Assembly (NCBI GenBank): GCA_903862955.1
Contig: CAIPAH010000024.1
Location: 1-64,000 of the forward strand
From: an uncultured Opitutia bacterium
Lineage (GTDB): Bacteria; Verrucomicrobiota; Verrucomicrobiia; Opitutales; Opitutaceae
Direction of reading: 5' to 3'
DNA: 64,000 nt
Shown: positions 16,500 through 26,923 of the stretch, in pieces
Layout of the letters: each line of letters opens with the position of its first letter
Position numbering within the stretch: the stretch's first letter is position 1
Program-made: the position numbers and the translations under genes
The notes under the pieces: generated by a model
The model's input: the letters and a program-made list of their open reading frames with translations, nothing else
Database searches by the model: none
What the model was told of the DNA's origin: nothing

Positions 16500-16526
16500 T
16501 AAAGTGCTGGCTGCGCGGGCCGATAT
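16500..16526 (+). promoter_or_regulatory. Putative sigma-28 (FliA) promoter P7
   Basis: TAAAGTGC (16500-16507), an 11-bp spacer and GCCGATAT (16519-16526) form a near-perfect FliA site. Only 10 bp separate the -10 box from the ATG at 16537, so the transcript would be almost leaderless. It is divergent with P6. Confidence 0.65.
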
Positions 16527-16536
16527 ATCCCCGGTC

Positions 16537-19500
16537 ATGCCGAAACTCCCGACCCCGAACTCGCTCGTGCGCCTGTTTTTCCGGGGACTGCTGGGAGTGC
16601 TGCTCGCCGAGACGCTGATCGGTTTCATTCTCGTGCAGTTGCCGGCCATGGGCCAGCGCACCGCCTTGCTCATCCATGCCGTCGCAATGGTGGTCCTGGT
16701 GACGCCCCTGCTCTGGCACTGGCTGCTCATCGGCGACCGCGACCGCCACGCCGCCGAGCAGCAGCTCGAGGCCGCGCTCGCGCGGCTCAAGGGCCAGAAA
16801 CAGGTGCTCGACCAGCACGCGTTGGTCTCGGAAACCGACGCCAACGGCTGCATCGTCTACGTCAACCCGGCGTTTTGCCGCGTGAGCGGCTACACCGCCG
16901 AGGAGCTGCTGGGCGAACACCACCGGCTCCTCAACTCGGGCGCCCACCCCACTTCGTTTTGGAACGACATGTATGCGACCGTCGCCCGCGTGGGCTCGTG
17001 GTCCGGCGAAATCTGCAACCGCGCCAAGGACGGGTCCCATTTCTGGGTGCAGTGCACCATCGCCGAGCTGCGCAACGAGCACGGCCACATCACCGGCTTC
17101 CGCCGTGCCCACACCGACATCACCGCCCAGAAACGTCACCTCGAGCACCTGCGGGAAAGCGAGGAGCGTTTCCGCGAGCTCTTTGACGACGCACCGACCG
17201 GTTACCACGAGCTGGACGCCGAGGGCCGCATTTGCCGCGTGAATCGCACCGAGCTCAGCATGCTCGGCTACTCCGAGGAGGAGATGCTCGGCCACCTCGC
17301 CTCCGAGTTCGTGGAAAACTCCGCGCAAGCCGCCGAAGCCGTGCGGGCCAAGCTCGCCGGCGAAATTCCGCCGGGACACTTCTTCGAGCGGCAATTCCGC
17401 CGCAAAGACGGCACCGCGCTGCCCGTGCTCCTCAGCGACAAGCTCATCCGCGACAAGTCCGGACGCATCGTCGGCCTCCGCAGCTCGATCCAGGACAATT
17501 CGGTCCGCAAGCAGCAGGAGATTCACCTGCAAACCCTCACGGAGCGGCTCCAACTCGCGGCCTACTCCGGCCAGATTGGCATCTGGGATTACGATGTCGC
17601 CCAGCGCCGCGTGCTGTGGGATGAGCGCATGCTCGCACTCTACGGGCTGGACGCCGCGTCGTTCGACGGCACGCGCACGGCCTGGCTCAAGCTCGTGCAT
17701 CCCGACGACCGCGAGCGACTGACCAGCAAGTTTCGCAGCGTCATCGCGGGGCAGGACGTGTTCGACATTTCCTTCCGCATCGTCCGCCCCGACGGCGTGG
17801 AGTGCGAACTCCAGGCCCGGGCGCGCGTGCGCCGCGACGCCGCAGGCCGCGCTGCACGGGTGGTCGGGGTCAACTGGGACGTCACCAAGGAACGCCACGC
17901 CCAAGCCGAGATCGCCCGCGCCCGCGATGAGGCCGAGAAGCTTAATCTCCAGCTCAAGGCCGCCGTCAGTCGTGCGGAACTGCTCGCCAAGGCCGCCTCC
18001 GCCGCCACGCGGGCCAAGTCGGAGTTCCTCGCCAACATGAGCCACGAGATCCGCACACCGCTGAACGCCATCATCGGCATGAGCGGCCTGCTCCTCGACT
18101 CCAAGCCCACCGGCGACGCCAAGGAATTCGCCGAGACCATCCGCACGAGCGGCGACGCCCTGCTCGGCCTCATCAACGACATTCTCGACTACTCCAAGAT
18201 CGAGTCCGGCCATCTCGAGCTGGAACGCGCGCCGTTCGACCTGCGCGAGTGCATCGAGTCTTCGATCGACGTGCTCGCCAACCGCGCGACGGAGAAGAAA
18301 ATTGACCTGCTCTACTGGATCGACGTCGACGCGCCGCCATCGATCCTCGGCGACGTCACCCGCCTGCGCCAGGTCGTGGTCAACCTACTGAGCAACGCCG
18401 TGAAATTCACGGCCCGCGGCGAGGTGTTCGTGAACGTCGGCGTCGCCGCGTATCTCCCGGACGGCAGCGTGCGTTTGACTGTCGCCGTGCGCGACTCGGG
18501 CATCGGCATCCCCGCGGACCGCATGGACCGCCTCTTCAAATCGTTCAGCCAGGTCGACGCCTCCACGACGAAGAACTACGGCGGCACCGGCCTGGGCCTC
18601 GCGATCTGCAAGCGCCTCGTGGAATTGATGGGCGGCCGGATCTGGGTCGAGAGCGTGCCGGGCAACGGCAGCACCTTCGCCTTCGAGATCACCGTCGAAC
18701 CCGCCGCACTGGCGGAGCCGATGCCGACCGGCGATGACACTTCACTCAGCATCGACAACCGTCGCGTGCTGATCGTGGACGACAACGCCACGAACCGCCG
18801 CATCCTCTGCCTGCAACTCGGCTCGTGGGGCCTCCTGCCCACCAGCGTGGCCTCCGGCGCCGAGGCGCTGGCGCGTCTGTCGCGCGGCGAAAACTACGAC
18901 GTCGCGATCCTCGATCTCCAGATGCCCGGGATGGACGGCCACCAGCTGGCCGCGCAGATGCGCCGGCAGCGGACCCCGGTACAGTTGCCCATCATCATGC
19001 TGACATCGCTCGGCCACGCGACTCCTCCCGCGGAGCTCAACATCGTCGCCAGCGTGAGCAAGCCGGTGAAGCCCTCCACGCTCTTCGACCTGCTCGTGGG
19101 CATCTTCCACGGCCGCAAGGTCAGCCGCACGGCCAGCGTCGATCCAGGTTCGGCCGGCGAGCCCTTGGGCCAGTCTCACCCACTCACGATCCTCATCGCC
19201 GAGGACAACGCGGTGAACCAGCGCGTCGCCAAACTCATGCTGCAGCGCCTCGGCTACGAAGCCGATTTCGCCGCCAATGGCCGCGAGGCCGTCGACGCCG
19301 TGGCGAACAAGACCTACGACCTCGTCCTGATGGACATGCAAATGCCCGAGCTGGATGGCCCCGGCGCCGCGCGGGAAATCTGCGCGAGTCTTCCCGCCTC
19401 GGCCCGTCCGCGCATCGTGGCGATGACCGCCAGCGCGTCGTCCGCCGATCGCGACACGTGCCTCGCCGCCGGCATGGACGAATTTGTCACGAAGCCGGTG

Positions 19501-19575
19501 CGCCTGCAGGACCTCCGCCGTACGCTGCTGTCCACTCCCGCGGGATCCCAGGCCGCGGCTCTCCCGGGCGCCTGA
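16537..19575 (+). CDS. Membrane hybrid histidine kinase, three PAS and two receiver domains
   Basis: A 1012-residue sensor kinase. Two transmembrane segments (about 14-33 and 42-62) have almost no periplasmic loop between them. Three PAS domains follow (about 95-205, 215-330, 340-460), then HisKA with the phospho-accepting His in [20 protein letters not shown] and HATPase_c ([32 protein letters not shown]). Two receivers end the protein: one from about 745 with the Asp in [12 protein letters not shown], and one from about 885 with the Asp in [13 protein letters not shown]. There is no HPt domain, so phosphorelay would need a separate HPt protein. The GTG at 16504 lies inside the putative FliA promoter, so I take the ATG at 16537. 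Confidence 0.92.
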   Translation: MPKLPTPNSLVRLFFRGLLGVLLAETLIGFILVQLPAMGQRTALLIHAVAMVVLVTPLLWHWLLIGDRDRHAAEQQLEAALARLKGQKQVLDQHALVSETDANGCIVYVNPAFCRVSGYTAEELLGEHHRLLNSGAHPTSFWNDMYATVARVGSWSGEICNRAKDGSHFWVQCTIAELRNEHGHITGFRRAHTDITAQKRHLEHLRESEERFRELFDDAPTGYHELDAEGRICRVNRTELSMLGYSEEEMLGHLASEFVENSAQAAEAVRAKLAGEIPPGHFFERQFRRKDGTALPVLLSDKLIRDKSGRIVGLRSSIQDNSVRKQQEIHLQTLTERLQLAAYSGQIGIWDYDVAQRRVLWDERMLALYGLDAASFDGTRTAWLKLVHPDDRERLTSKFRSVIAGQDVFDISFRIVRPDGVECELQARARVRRDAAGRAARVVGVNWDVTKERHAQAEIARARDEAEKLNLQLKAAVSRAELLAKAASAATRAKSEFLANMSHEIRTPLNAIIGMSGLLLDSKPTGDAKEFAETIRTSGDALLGLINDILDYSKIESGHLELERAPFDLRECIESSIDVLANRATEKKIDLLYWIDVDAPPSILGDVTRLRQVVVNLLSNAVKFTARGEVFVNVGVAAYLPDGSVRLTVAVRDSGIGIPADRMDRLFKSFSQVDASTTKNYGGTGLGLAICKRLVELMGGRIWVESVPGNGSTFAFEITVEPAALAEPMPTGDDTSLSIDNRRVLIVDDNATNRRILCLQLGSWGLLPTSVASGAEALARLSRGENYDVAILDLQMPGMDGHQLAAQMRRQRTPVQLPIIMLTSLGHATPPAELNIVASVSKPVKPSTLFDLLVGIFHGRKVSRTASVDPGSAGEPLGQSHPLTILIAEDNAVNQRVAKLMLQRLGYEADFAANGREAVDAVANKTYDLVLMDMQMPELDGPGAAREICASLPASARPRIVAMTASASSADRDTCLAAGMDEFVTKPVRLQDLRRTLLSTPAGSQAAALPGA

Positions 19576-19663
19576 CGGATTGTGACACCCCACCGCGCCT
19601 TGGTCGCATCGACGTCGGGCACCGGTGACCAGCCCAGAAATGAGTCCGCCGGGCAAGCCTCGC

Positions 19664-19678
19664 ATACTTCGCAAGTAT
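19664..19678 (-). repeat. Palindrome just downstream of tRNA-Val
   Basis: ATACTT-GCG-AAGTAT on the minus strand begins 6 bp after the tRNA CCA end. It is followed by a TTGCCCGGCGG segment. The layout resembles the hairpins that follow tRNA-Phe and the tRNA-Ser end copies. There is no T tract. Confidence 0.5.
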
Positions 19679-19684
19679 CTCAGA

Positions 19685-19761
19685 TGGTGGACCTTACTGG
19701 ACTCGAACCAGTGACCTTTTCCATGTCAAGGAAACGCTCTAACCAACTGAGCTAAAGGTCC
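19685..19761 (-). tRNA. tRNA-Val (anticodon GAC)
   Basis: A 77-nt cloverleaf on the minus strand. The acceptor arms are GGACCTT and AAGGTCC, the discriminator is A and the CCA is encoded. The D arm contains TAGCTCAGTTGGTTAGAGC, the anticodon loop is TTGACAT (anticodon GAC) between TTTCC and GGAAA, and the T arm contains GGTTCGAGTCC. Confidence 0.97.
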
Positions 19762-19829
19762 AAAACTGAGGTCGGCGAGTAACGCCAGCCCCGCGCCCCA
19801 GCGCAAGGAAAAATCCGCGGCTGTCTTGT

Positions 19830-19916
19830 CCACGGAACACTCGGAAAACACGGAAGGAACCGCCTTTGACCCGGCCCGTTTCGTAATCGATTCCGTGTCT
19901 TCCGTGTAGCCCGTGG
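19830..19916. repeat. Inverted intergenic repeat with ACGGAA/TTCCGT arms
   Basis: The left arm (19830-19860) carries three degenerate ACGGAA or CGGAA units. The right arm (19891-19916) carries the matching TTCCGTG units and ends in CCGTGG. It fills most of the gap between tRNA-Val and ribF. I see no gene here. Confidence 0.5.
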
Positions 19917-19922
19917 GTCAAA

Positions 19923-20870
19923 TCAACCTAGGACTTTGAAACTCTGCTCCGCTGCGGACCGGTCCTTGGCGATCTGCGCCTTTAGTTCGTCCAAGCCGGA
20001 AAACTTCATCTCGGGGCGCAGGAAGCGCAGCCATTTCACCGTGACTTGGTCGCCGGGGCCGAACGGGCTGTCGCTGAGCAGGTGCACCTCGAGGCGCGGC
20101 TCAACCGCTTGCTCCACGGTGGGCCGCAGCCCGTAGTTCGCCACGCCGGGCAGCGTCTCGACGGTCTTCGCTCCGCCCACGCGCACGACATACACGCCAT
20201 AGCGCGGCCGCAGGTCGGGCGCCCAGGCAAGATTGAGTGTGGGAAAACCGATGGTGCGCCCGAGATGCTTGCCGTGCACCACGGGACCCTCGGCAAAATA
20301 CGTGTAGCCGAGGAGCCCGTTGGCGGCAGCGACGTCACCCGTCTCCAGCAATCCCCGGATGCGCGTGCTGCTGATCGGCTCGCCGTCGAGGCTCACGCGC
20401 GGCGCGCTGAACACCGTCAGGCCGTGCTTCCGGCCCTCGGCCACGAGCAGCGCGATGTCGCCCTGCCGGCCGCGACCGAAACGGAAATTTTCGCCCACGT
20501 AAACGGCCGCCAGCTGCGGCGCGCCCTGCTTGAGCCAGGGCAGGAAATCGGCCGCAAGGATGCGCGCGAACTCCAAGTTGAAGGGCTGCGTGATCATCAC
20601 CTTCACGCCCAACCGATGCAGCATCCGGGCCTTCATGCCGCTGTCCATGATCAGCCGCGTGGGCTGTTCCGGACGGAAAAGCGTGCTCGGGTGCGGCGAA
20701 AACGTCAGCACCGCGGCCGTCCCGCCGCTGCGCCGCGCCGATTGCACCGCTGCCTCGATCACCGCGCGATGCCCGAGGTGCACGCCGTCGAACATGCCGA
20801 TGGCCAGGTGCAACGGCGCCGGCGGCAGCGCCGCGATTTCCAGCCCGTTGAACTGGAGGATCGGGTTCAC
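19923..20870 (-). CDS. ribF: Bifunctional riboflavin kinase / FMN adenylyltransferase RibF
   Basis: A 315-residue RibF of usual length. The N-terminal FAD synthetase domain has the nucleotidyltransferase motif [17 protein letters not shown] and [14 protein letters not shown]. The C-terminal flavokinase domain (about 185-310) has [21 protein letters not shown] and [11 protein letters not shown]. It makes FMN and then FAD from riboflavin in the cytoplasm. The start is a GTG at 20870 that overlaps the truB stop (GTGA), so it is coupled as the last gene of the nusA operon. Confidence 0.97.
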   Translation of the reverse strand: MNPILQFNGLEIAALPPAPLHLAIGMFDGVHLGHRAVIEAAVQSARRSGGTAAVLTFSPHPSTLFRPEQPTRLIMDSGMKARMLHRLGVKVMITQPFNLEFARILAADFLPWLKQGAPQLAAVYVGENFRFGRGRQGDIALLVAEGRKHGLTVFSAPRVSLDGEPISSTRIRGLLETGDVAAANGLLGYTYFAEGPVVHGKHLGRTIGFPTLNLAWAPDLRPRYGVYVVRVGGAKTVETLPGVANYGLRPTVEQAVEPRLEVHLLSDSPFGPGDQVTVKWLRFLRPEMKFSGLDELKAQIAKDRSAAEQSFKVLG

Positions 20871-21592
20871 AGCGCCACGCTGGGGGCCGCCTCGTAGATC
20901 GGGATCAGGCGGCGGGCGATTTCGGGAATCGGCAGGGCCTCAATCGCATCGAGCGTCAGGGCCTGCGAAACATTGAACCGGTCCGACGCCGTGCGCCGGA
21001 GCGCCGAGAGATGCGCGCCGCAACCCAGTTTCTGTCCCAGGTCGTGGGCAATCGTGCGCACATACGTGCCCTTGCTGCTGCGCAGCCGGAAATCGAGCTG
21101 CGGCAGGGCGAAGCGCGTCAGCTCAAAACTCATCACGCGAATGAAGCGTGGCTCCCGCTCCACTTCCTCGCCTTTCCGCGCCCTTTTGTAGAGCGGCACG
21201 CCGCCGATCTTGATGGCCGAATACATCGGCGGCATCTGGTATTGGTCGCCGAGAAACCCGTTCATCGCCGTGCGCACCTCGGCCTCCGTGAGCGGCGGGA
21301 CCGGCTGCGTCGTCATCACCTGGCCATCCGCATCCTGCGAGTCCGTCGTCGTGCCGAGCGTGATCGTCCCTTCGTATTCCTTGTCGAGGCTGATAAGATA
21401 CTGCGAAATCCGCGTGGCCTTGCCGATCAGCATGATCAGCAGCCCCGTCGCCATCGGGTCCAGCGTGCCAGCGTGGCCGATCTTCTTCATGTTCAGCTTC
21501 CGCCGCAACCGCGCCACCACGTCGTGCGACGTATGTTCGGTGGGCTTGTCCACGAGGAGGACACCCTCGAGTTCCTTGACCTGACCGATCAT
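20867..21592 (-). CDS. truB: tRNA pseudouridine(55) synthase TruB
   Basis: A 241-residue enzyme that makes pseudouridine 55 in the T loop of tRNAs. Visible motifs are [33 protein letters not shown] with the catalytic Asp, [41 protein letters not shown] and [18 protein letters not shown]. It lacks the long C-terminal PUA extension of the E. coli enzyme and is of the shorter type. The ATG at 21592 overlaps the nrnA stop (ATGA). The open frame continues upstream, but only inside nrnA. Confidence 0.97.
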   Translation of the reverse strand: MIGQVKELEGVLLVDKPTEHTSHDVVARLRRKLNMKKIGHAGTLDPMATGLLIMLIGKATRISQYLISLDKEYEGTITLGTTTDSQDADGQVMTTQPVPPLTEAEVRTAMNGFLGDQYQMPPMYSAIKIGGVPLYKRARKGEEVEREPRFIRVMSFELTRFALPQLDFRLRSSKGTYVRTIAHDLGQKLGCGAHLSALRRTASDRFNVSQALTLDAIEALPIPEIARRLIPIYEAAPSVAL

Positions 21593-22611
21593 GGCGTGGC
21601 CTTCCGCTGGGCGTCCACCAGCGCGATCTGCTTCGCGAGCGCGGCGACGAGTCGCGCGTAAAAATCCTCCGCCCCCGCCTTGAGGTTCAGTCCGGCCGCA
21701 CTCGCGTGGCCGCCGCCGTTGAACTGGGCCGCGATCTGGTCGAGGCGGTAGATCGCCTCCTTGCCCCGCAAACTCGCTTTCACTGCGCCGCCGGGACGCT
21801 CCTCGATCAGCACGCCCACGTCGACGCCGTCGACGGCCCGCGCGTAATCCACCAAGCCCTCCGTGTCCTCGGCCGTCGTGCCGGTGGCCTCGAACACACC
21901 TTCCGGCAGAACGCCGATGCAAACGCGCCCGCCGCACTCCATGCGCAGCGACGCCAGGTATTTCTGGAGCAGCTCCAGCTTGCCGATCGATTCCCGCTCG
22001 TAGAGTTCCAAGCCGACCTGCGGCGGACGCGCGCCGCACACCATCAGCTGCGCCGCGATGAGAAACGTGCGCTGCGACGTCGAGGCGTAGCGGAACTGGC
22101 CCGTGTCCGTCAGGATGCCCGTGTAGAGCGCCTGCGCCGCCTGCGCGTCCACCTGCTGGCCGGCGTCAAACGCGAGTCCGGCGAGGATCTCGCACGTCGC
22201 CGCGGAGCCACTGTCGACGAGGTTCAGCTCGGCATACCCGGCGTTGGAAAGATGATGGTCGATGTTCCCGAGCGGTTTGGAGAACCGGGTCTTCAGCCGG
22301 TCGCCGACGCGCGCCTGGTCCGCGCAATCGACGAAGATCGCCGCATACTCGCGCGGATCCGCCAGCGCCTCGGTGGAGTGCACGAACTTCATGCCCGGCA
22401 CGAGGAACTCGAGCCGACGCGGCACGGTGTCGCCGTTGAAGCACGTCACGTCGTGGCCCGCCGCCGCGAGGACGCGCGCCAGCGCAACCTGCGAGCCAAT
22501 GCAATCGCCGTCCGGGCGCGCATGCCCCACCACGGCCACTTTGCGTCCCTGCAGCTGCGCGAGCAACCGGGCGTAATCCGCCGCAAACGCGGGATAGAAT
22601 TTATTCACCAC
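21589..22611 (-). CDS. nrnA: DHH-DHHA1 phosphoesterase, NrnA-type oligoribonuclease / pAp phosphatase
   Basis: A 340-residue DHH-family enzyme. Metal-binding motifs are [40 protein letters not shown] and [14 protein letters not shown]. The C-terminal DHHA1 domain ends with [14 protein letters not shown]. The family degrades nanoRNAs and dephosphorylates pAp. A GTG at 22611 or 22608 can serve as the start; both lie inside the end of rbfA. It sits between rbfA and truB, a frequent arrangement outside the enterobacteria that ties RNA turnover to the translation-factor operon. Confidence 0.93.
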   Translation of the reverse strand: MVNKFYPAFAADYARLLAQLQGRKVAVVGHARPDGDCIGSQVALARVLAAAGHDVTCFNGDTVPRRLEFLVPGMKFVHSTEALADPREYAAIFVDCADQARVGDRLKTRFSKPLGNIDHHLSNAGYAELNLVDSGSAATCEILAGLAFDAGQQVDAQAAQALYTGILTDTGQFRYASTSQRTFLIAAQLMVCGARPPQVGLELYERESIGKLELLQKYLASLRMECGGRVCIGVLPEGVFEATGTTAEDTEGLVDYARAVDGVDVGVLIEERPGGAVKASLRGKEAIYRLDQIAAQFNGGGHASAAGLNLKAGAEDFYARLVAALAKQIALVDAQRKATP

Positions 22612-22957
22612 GCACCTTTTTCGGGTGCTCGACCGCGTCGAGCAAGTTCAAGATGCGCGAGCCGCGAATGGCGGAGTCGTCGAGGACGTAGCTGAAGCGG
22701 GGCAGGTATTTCAGGACAATACGCGCGCCGAGCTCGTCGCGAATGTGCCGCGACCGCGCGCGGAGCCAGCGGAGCTTTTCCTCGATGAAGTCGTCGCTGC
22801 CGACAATGGAGACAAACACACGGGCGTCCCGCAGGTCGGGGGCGACGCGCACCTCCGTGATCGTGATTGCCACCGCCTCACTCTGGTAGTCGTGCCGGAG
22901 GATCGCGCTGAGTTCGCGCTGGATCAGCTCATTGACGCGGAGAGTGCGGGTGGACAT
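22601..22957 (-). CDS. rbfA: 30S ribosome-binding factor RbfA
   Basis: A 118-residue RbfA with the single KH-like domain of the family: RVNELIQRELSAIL, VAITITEVRVAPDLRDARVFVSI, KLRWLRARSRHIRDELGARIVLKYLPRFSYVLDDS. The protein helps late 30S maturation and cold adaptation. It follows infB after a 177-bp gap in which I see no other gene and no clear terminator. No Shine-Dalgarno sequence precedes the ATG. Confidence 0.96.
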   Translation of the reverse strand: MSTRTLRVNELIQRELSAILRHDYQSEAVAITITEVRVAPDLRDARVFVSIVGSDDFIEEKLRWLRARSRHIRDELGARIVLKYLPRFSYVLDDSAIRGSRILNLLDAVEHPKKVRGE

Positions 22958-23134
22958 GGGACGGAGACGGAAGAGTAAAGATGGGAGTTGGGGATCGGAC
23001 GGACGAAGCCGGAAAATGCGTAGAAGAACGTGCCGCCCTCTGCCGCCCAGCTCAACGCTGTTCGGCTGGAAGGTCCGGCCCCCTCTCCCGGCGGCAAACT
23101 ACCCTCGCGGCGAGCCGCGCAACGCGCGACCGGC

Positions 23135-25564
23135 TTAGAGTGAAGCGCGGACCTTCTGGACCTCGTAGCACTCGATGAGGTCGCCGGCCTGGTAGCCGTT
23201 GAAGTCGTCGAGCTTGATGCCGCACTCGAGGCCGGCGCGCACCTCGTTGGCGTCGTCCTTGAAGCGCTTGAGCGTGGCGATCTTGCCCTCGTGCACAGTT
23301 TCCTTGCCGCGGCGCAGGCGGGCCTGCGCGTTGCGATTGATCTTGCCCTCGGTGACGAGGCAGCCGGCGACGAAGCCCTTGGCGAGCGGGAACACCTGGC
23401 GGACTTCCGCCACGCCGGTCTTCGTTTCCTTGAGATCGGGGTCGAGCAGGTCGGCCATCATCTCGCGGACCTTGTCGCCCAGCTCGTAGATGATGTCGTA
23501 GGTCTCGATGCGCACGCCGTGGTGCTTGGCGAGCGGCGTGACGCCGTTCTCCAGCTTCGTGTTGAAGCCGATGATGACGGAGCCCGCGGTGCCAGCCATG
23601 AGCACGTCGTTCTTGGTGATCAGCCCCACCTCGGTGGACACGATCTCGAGCGAAACCTTGGTGCTCTTGATGCCCTCGAGGATGTTGCGCACGGCCTCGG
23701 CCGAGCCGAACACGTCGGTCTTGATGATGACCTTGAGCACCTTGGCCTGCGTGGCCGCGATGTTGGCGAAGAGCTGCTCGACGGAAACTTCCTTGGGCGT
23801 GGCGTCGGACGTCGTCGTCGCCTTGCGAATGAGGTGCTGCGCCTCCTCGGCCAGCTTTTCCGCCTCGCGGGCGTTCTTGACGGCCTTGAACGTGGCGCCG
23901 CTCTCGGGCGTGCCGGACCAGCCGATCACGCGCACGGGCGTAGACGGCGGGGCTTCCTTCAAATTCTCGCCCTTGTCGTCAAACATCGCGCGGACCTTCG
24001 CCCAGTGCGGGCCGCAGACGAGTGCATCGCCGACCCGGAGCGTTCCGCGTTGCACGATGAGCGTGGCCAGCGGGCCGCGGCCCACGTCGACCTGCGACTC
24101 GATCACGACGCCGCTGGCTTCCGCCTTGGCGTTGGCCTTGAGCTCGAGCACGTCGGCCTGGAGGAGGATCATCTCGAGCAGGCTGTCGATGCCTTGGTTC
24201 TTGATGGCTGCAACCGGCACGGTGATGGTCTCGCCACCCCAGTCCTCGGGGGCGATGTTGCGCTGCTGCATTTGCGCCTTCACCTGGTCGAGGTTGGCGC
24301 CCTTCACGTCCATCTTGTTGACGGCGACGATGAGGGCGACCTTGGCGTTCAACGCGTGCTGCAGGGCTTCGTCGGTCTGCGGCATGAAGCCGTCGTCCGC
24401 CGCCACCACGAGCACCGCGATGTCGGTGACGTTCGCCCCGCGGGCGCGCATCTTGGAAAACGCGGCGTGGCCGGGCGTGTCGAGGAAGGTGATCTTGCGG
24501 CCGTTGCGCTCGACCTGGTAGGCGCCGATGTGCTGCGTGATGCCGCCGGCCTCGCCTTCGGCGACGTGCGCCTTGCGGATCGCGTCGAGCAGCGACGTCT
24601 TGCCATGGTCAACGTGGCCGAGAATGACGACGACGGGCGGACGCGGCACGAGGAACTTCGACTCATCCTCCTCGGGTTTCGCCTCCTTCTTGCCCTTCGG
24701 CAGCTGGGCGCTGGGTTCGCCGCGGTGCTTGATCTCGAGGGCGAAGCCGTGCTTCGCCGCCACTTTCACGGCGACGGCTTCCTCGATGTTGGAATTCATC
24801 GAGGCGAAACCGCCGGCCTGGTTGAGCTCCGAAATGAGCTTGAACGGCTTGAGTCCGAGCGCCGTCGCGAAATCGCGCACCACGATCGGGGGCTTGAGAT
24901 GGATCGTCTTGAGGTCGCCCGTCACCACGACTTCCGGGGCGGCGGCGACCTGCGCCGGCAACGGGGCCGGCGAAGAGGACGCGGGCACTGGCGGCGCGCT
25001 CGGCGACGCGGGCGAGGCCGCCACGATGCGGGGCGGCGCCGGCGGGACATGAGCCGGGGACTTGGCCACGGGGGCCGGCACCGGCAGCGGCGCAGGCGAA
25101 GAGGGGCGCGGCGCGGCGGGCGCCGGGGACGACGACGCAGGGGCGGCGGGACGCGGCGGCGCGGCGATAATCGCGGGGCGGGACGGCGGGAGGGGCGCGA
25201 TGCGCGGCGGCGGCGCGGGCGCTGCACTCACGGGCTTCAGCGCGGCGGCCTTGGCTTCCTTTTCGCGCACGATGTCTTGCGCGGATTTCACGAACACGCC
25301 GGCGGGCATCTTTACCTTCGGGTGTTCGGCGACGAGGCTCTCCACCGTGGGATGAGCCGGGACCACCACGTGCTTCGGCTCAACGGGCTTCGGCGTTTGC
25401 TTGGCCGCGAACTCCTTGTCGATTTCCTGCTCGTAGATTTTGCTGACGGTGCTCGAGACCGACTTCGTATCCGCCGACACATAGCCACGTTCCTTGAGCA
25501 GGGACAGCATGTCCTTGCCCTCCATGTTGTGACGCTTGGCTAGTTCGTGGATACGGATGCTCAT
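23135..25564 (-). CDS. infB: Translation initiation factor IF-2
   Basis: An 809-residue IF-2. The N-terminus ([27 protein letters not shown]) is the IF2N domain. Residues about 115-215 are a Pro/Ala/Ser-rich low-complexity linker. A second IF2N-like region is at about 225-260. The GTPase domain starts near residue 310 with [20 protein letters not shown] (G1), [12 protein letters not shown] (G2), DTPGHAAF (G3) and NKMDV (G4). Domains II to IV follow. It brings initiator tRNA to the 30S subunit. It starts 27 bp after nusA and belongs to the same operon. Confidence 0.98.
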   Translation of the reverse strand: MSIRIHELAKRHNMEGKDMLSLLKERGYVSADTKSVSSTVSKIYEQEIDKEFAAKQTPKPVEPKHVVVPAHPTVESLVAEHPKVKMPAGVFVKSAQDIVREKEAKAAALKPVSAAPAPPPRIAPLPPSRPAIIAAPPRPAAPASSSPAPAAPRPSSPAPLPVPAPVAKSPAHVPPAPPRIVAASPASPSAPPVPASSSPAPLPAQVAAAPEVVVTGDLKTIHLKPPIVVRDFATALGLKPFKLISELNQAGGFASMNSNIEEAVAVKVAAKHGFALEIKHRGEPSAQLPKGKKEAKPEEDESKFLVPRPPVVVILGHVDHGKTSLLDAIRKAHVAEGEAGGITQHIGAYQVERNGRKITFLDTPGHAAFSKMRARGANVTDIAVLVVAADDGFMPQTDEALQHALNAKVALIVAVNKMDVKGANLDQVKAQMQQRNIAPEDWGGETITVPVAAIKNQGIDSLLEMILLQADVLELKANAKAEASGVVIESQVDVGRGPLATLIVQRGTLRVGDALVCGPHWAKVRAMFDDKGENLKEAPPSTPVRVIGWSGTPESGATFKAVKNAREAEKLAEEAQHLIRKATTTSDATPKEVSVEQLFANIAATQAKVLKVIIKTDVFGSAEAVRNILEGIKSTKVSLEIVSTEVGLITKNDVLMAGTAGSVIIGFNTKLENGVTPLAKHHGVRIETYDIIYELGDKVREMMADLLDPDLKETKTGVAEVRQVFPLAKGFVAGCLVTEGKINRNAQARLRRGKETVHEGKIATLKRFKDDANEVRAGLECGIKLDDFNGYQAGDLIECYEVQKVRASL

Positions 25565-25591
25565 CAGTGATTCAGCGGGGAATACGTCGGT

Positions 25592-26818
25592 TTATTTCTG
25601 CGTGACGCGCGCAATGATGGCGGCCGCTTCCTCGGCGGTGAAGCCGGCGCTCACGAGGTCGTCGGTCTCGACGCCCTCGAACGCGGCCGGCGAATTGATG
25701 CCCATGTCCACGAGGCGGCCCGCCAGCGCGGCGTCGAACTCGTAGGTCTTGAACAGCAGGGCCACGGCGTTGCCGCGCGGGTCGTCACCCACGGCGTGGA
25801 ACTCCTCGATGTCGAGGCGCCAGCCGATGAGACGCGACGTGAGCCGCGCGTTTTGGCCCTTGCGCCCGATCGCGATGGCGAGGTCGTCCGTCGCCACCTT
25901 CAGGACGATGCGGTGGTTCTTGTCGTCGATGGTGATCTCGCGCGGCACGGCCGGCTTGAACGCCTCGATGATCATTTCCTTCGGGTCGGCAAAGTAGCGG
26001 ATGATGTCGATCTTCTCGCCGCCGAGCTCGCGGACGATGGTCTTCACGCGGGCGCCCCGGGCACCGACGCACGCACCGACCGGATCCACCTTCGGATCAG
26101 TGCTGGTGACGGCGATCTTGGTGCGGTAGCCGGGCTCGCGGGCAAAAGCCTCGATCTTGACCGTGCCGTCGGCGATCTCGGTGACTTCAAGCTCGAAAAG
26201 GCGGCGGACAAATTTCGGGCTGGCGCGGGTGAGGATGATCTCGGGACCGCGGGGCGTGGAGTCGATGGACAGCAGCAGGCAGCGGATGCGTTCGCCCGGC
26301 TGATATTCCTCGCCGGGAACCTGTTCCTTGCCCGGCATGACGGCCTCGGCCTTGCCGAGGTCGACGTAGAGATCGTTGCGCTCACGACGGCGAACCGTGC
26401 CGGTGACGATGTTGCCCACCTGGTCCTTGAAGTCGTCGTAGATGCGGTCCTTCTCGAACTGGCGCAGGCGCTGCATCACGGCCTGGCGCGCGGTCTGCGC
26501 GGCAATGCGGCCGAGCGTGGAGGGATCGATTTCCTTCTCGAGCATTTCACCGATCACGGCGCCAGCCTTCAGCAGCTGGGCCTTTTCGATATGGATCTCG
26601 GTCTTGGGATTGCTGACCGAATCAACCACCTTGAGCAGCGACCACGCGTGGAGCTGGCCATTCTTCGGGTTGATGTCTATCTTCAACTCCTGTCCGGAGT
26701 TAACTCCCTTTTGCGCCGCGGTTTTAAGCGCGTTCGCAATCGTGGCGATCATGTCGGCACGGGGAATCCCTTTTTCCTTCTCCATGTATTCGAGGACGGA
26801 GAGAATTTCGCTGCTCAT
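25592..26818 (-). CDS. nusA: Transcription termination/antitermination factor NusA
   Basis: A 408-residue NusA with the N-terminal RNA-polymerase-binding domain (1-125), S1 domain (about 130-200, [21 protein letters not shown]) and two KH domains ([26 protein letters not shown] and [18 protein letters not shown]). A short C-terminal helical repeat follows ([19 protein letters not shown]). It binds polymerase, modulates pausing and promotes intrinsic termination. The gene begins an operon without rimP in front. It has its own promoter at 26894-26923, and an intrinsic terminator ends 17 bp before its ATG. Confidence 0.97.
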   Translation of the reverse strand: MSSEILSVLEYMEKEKGIPRADMIATIANALKTAAQKGVNSGQELKIDINPKNGQLHAWSLLKVVDSVSNPKTEIHIEKAQLLKAGAVIGEMLEKEIDPSTLGRIAAQTARQAVMQRLRQFEKDRIYDDFKDQVGNIVTGTVRRRERNDLYVDLGKAEAVMPGKEQVPGEEYQPGERIRCLLLSIDSTPRGPEIILTRASPKFVRRLFELEVTEIADGTVKIEAFAREPGYRTKIAVTSTDPKVDPVGACVGARGARVKTIVRELGGEKIDIIRYFADPKEMIIEAFKPAVPREITIDDKNHRIVLKVATDDLAIAIGRKGQNARLTSRLIGWRLDIEEFHAVGDDPRGNAVALLFKTYEFDAALAGRLVDMGINSPAAFEGVETDDLVSAGFTAEEAAAIIARVTQK

Positions 26819-26835
26819 AGGGTTGGTGTTATGGG

Positions 26836-26867
26836 AAAAAAAAAGCGGGCCACAGGGCCCACTTTTT
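26836..26867 (-). terminator. Intrinsic terminator in the nusA leader
   Basis: On the minus strand GTGGGCC-CTGT-GGCCCGC is followed by nine T residues (26844-26836). It ends 17 bp before the nusA ATG. Because the nusA promoter lies upstream, every transcript from it must read through this hairpin, so it can act as an attenuator. It also ends transcripts of the DUF2851 gene. Confidence 0.8.
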
Positions 26868-26893
26868 GAAGAGTGAGTGTTATCGAGTTGGTA

Positions 26894-26923
26894 AATCTAC
26901 CCTTCGAGGCCAAAATTTGTCAA
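26894..26923 (-). promoter_or_regulatory. Sigma-70-type promoter of nusA
   Basis: On the minus strand a perfect -35 box TTGACA (26923-26918), an 18-bp spacer and the -10 box TAGATT (26899-26894). The -35 box overlaps the stop codon of the upstream DUF2851 gene. The predicted leader is about 70 nt long and contains the intrinsic terminator. Confidence 0.75.
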
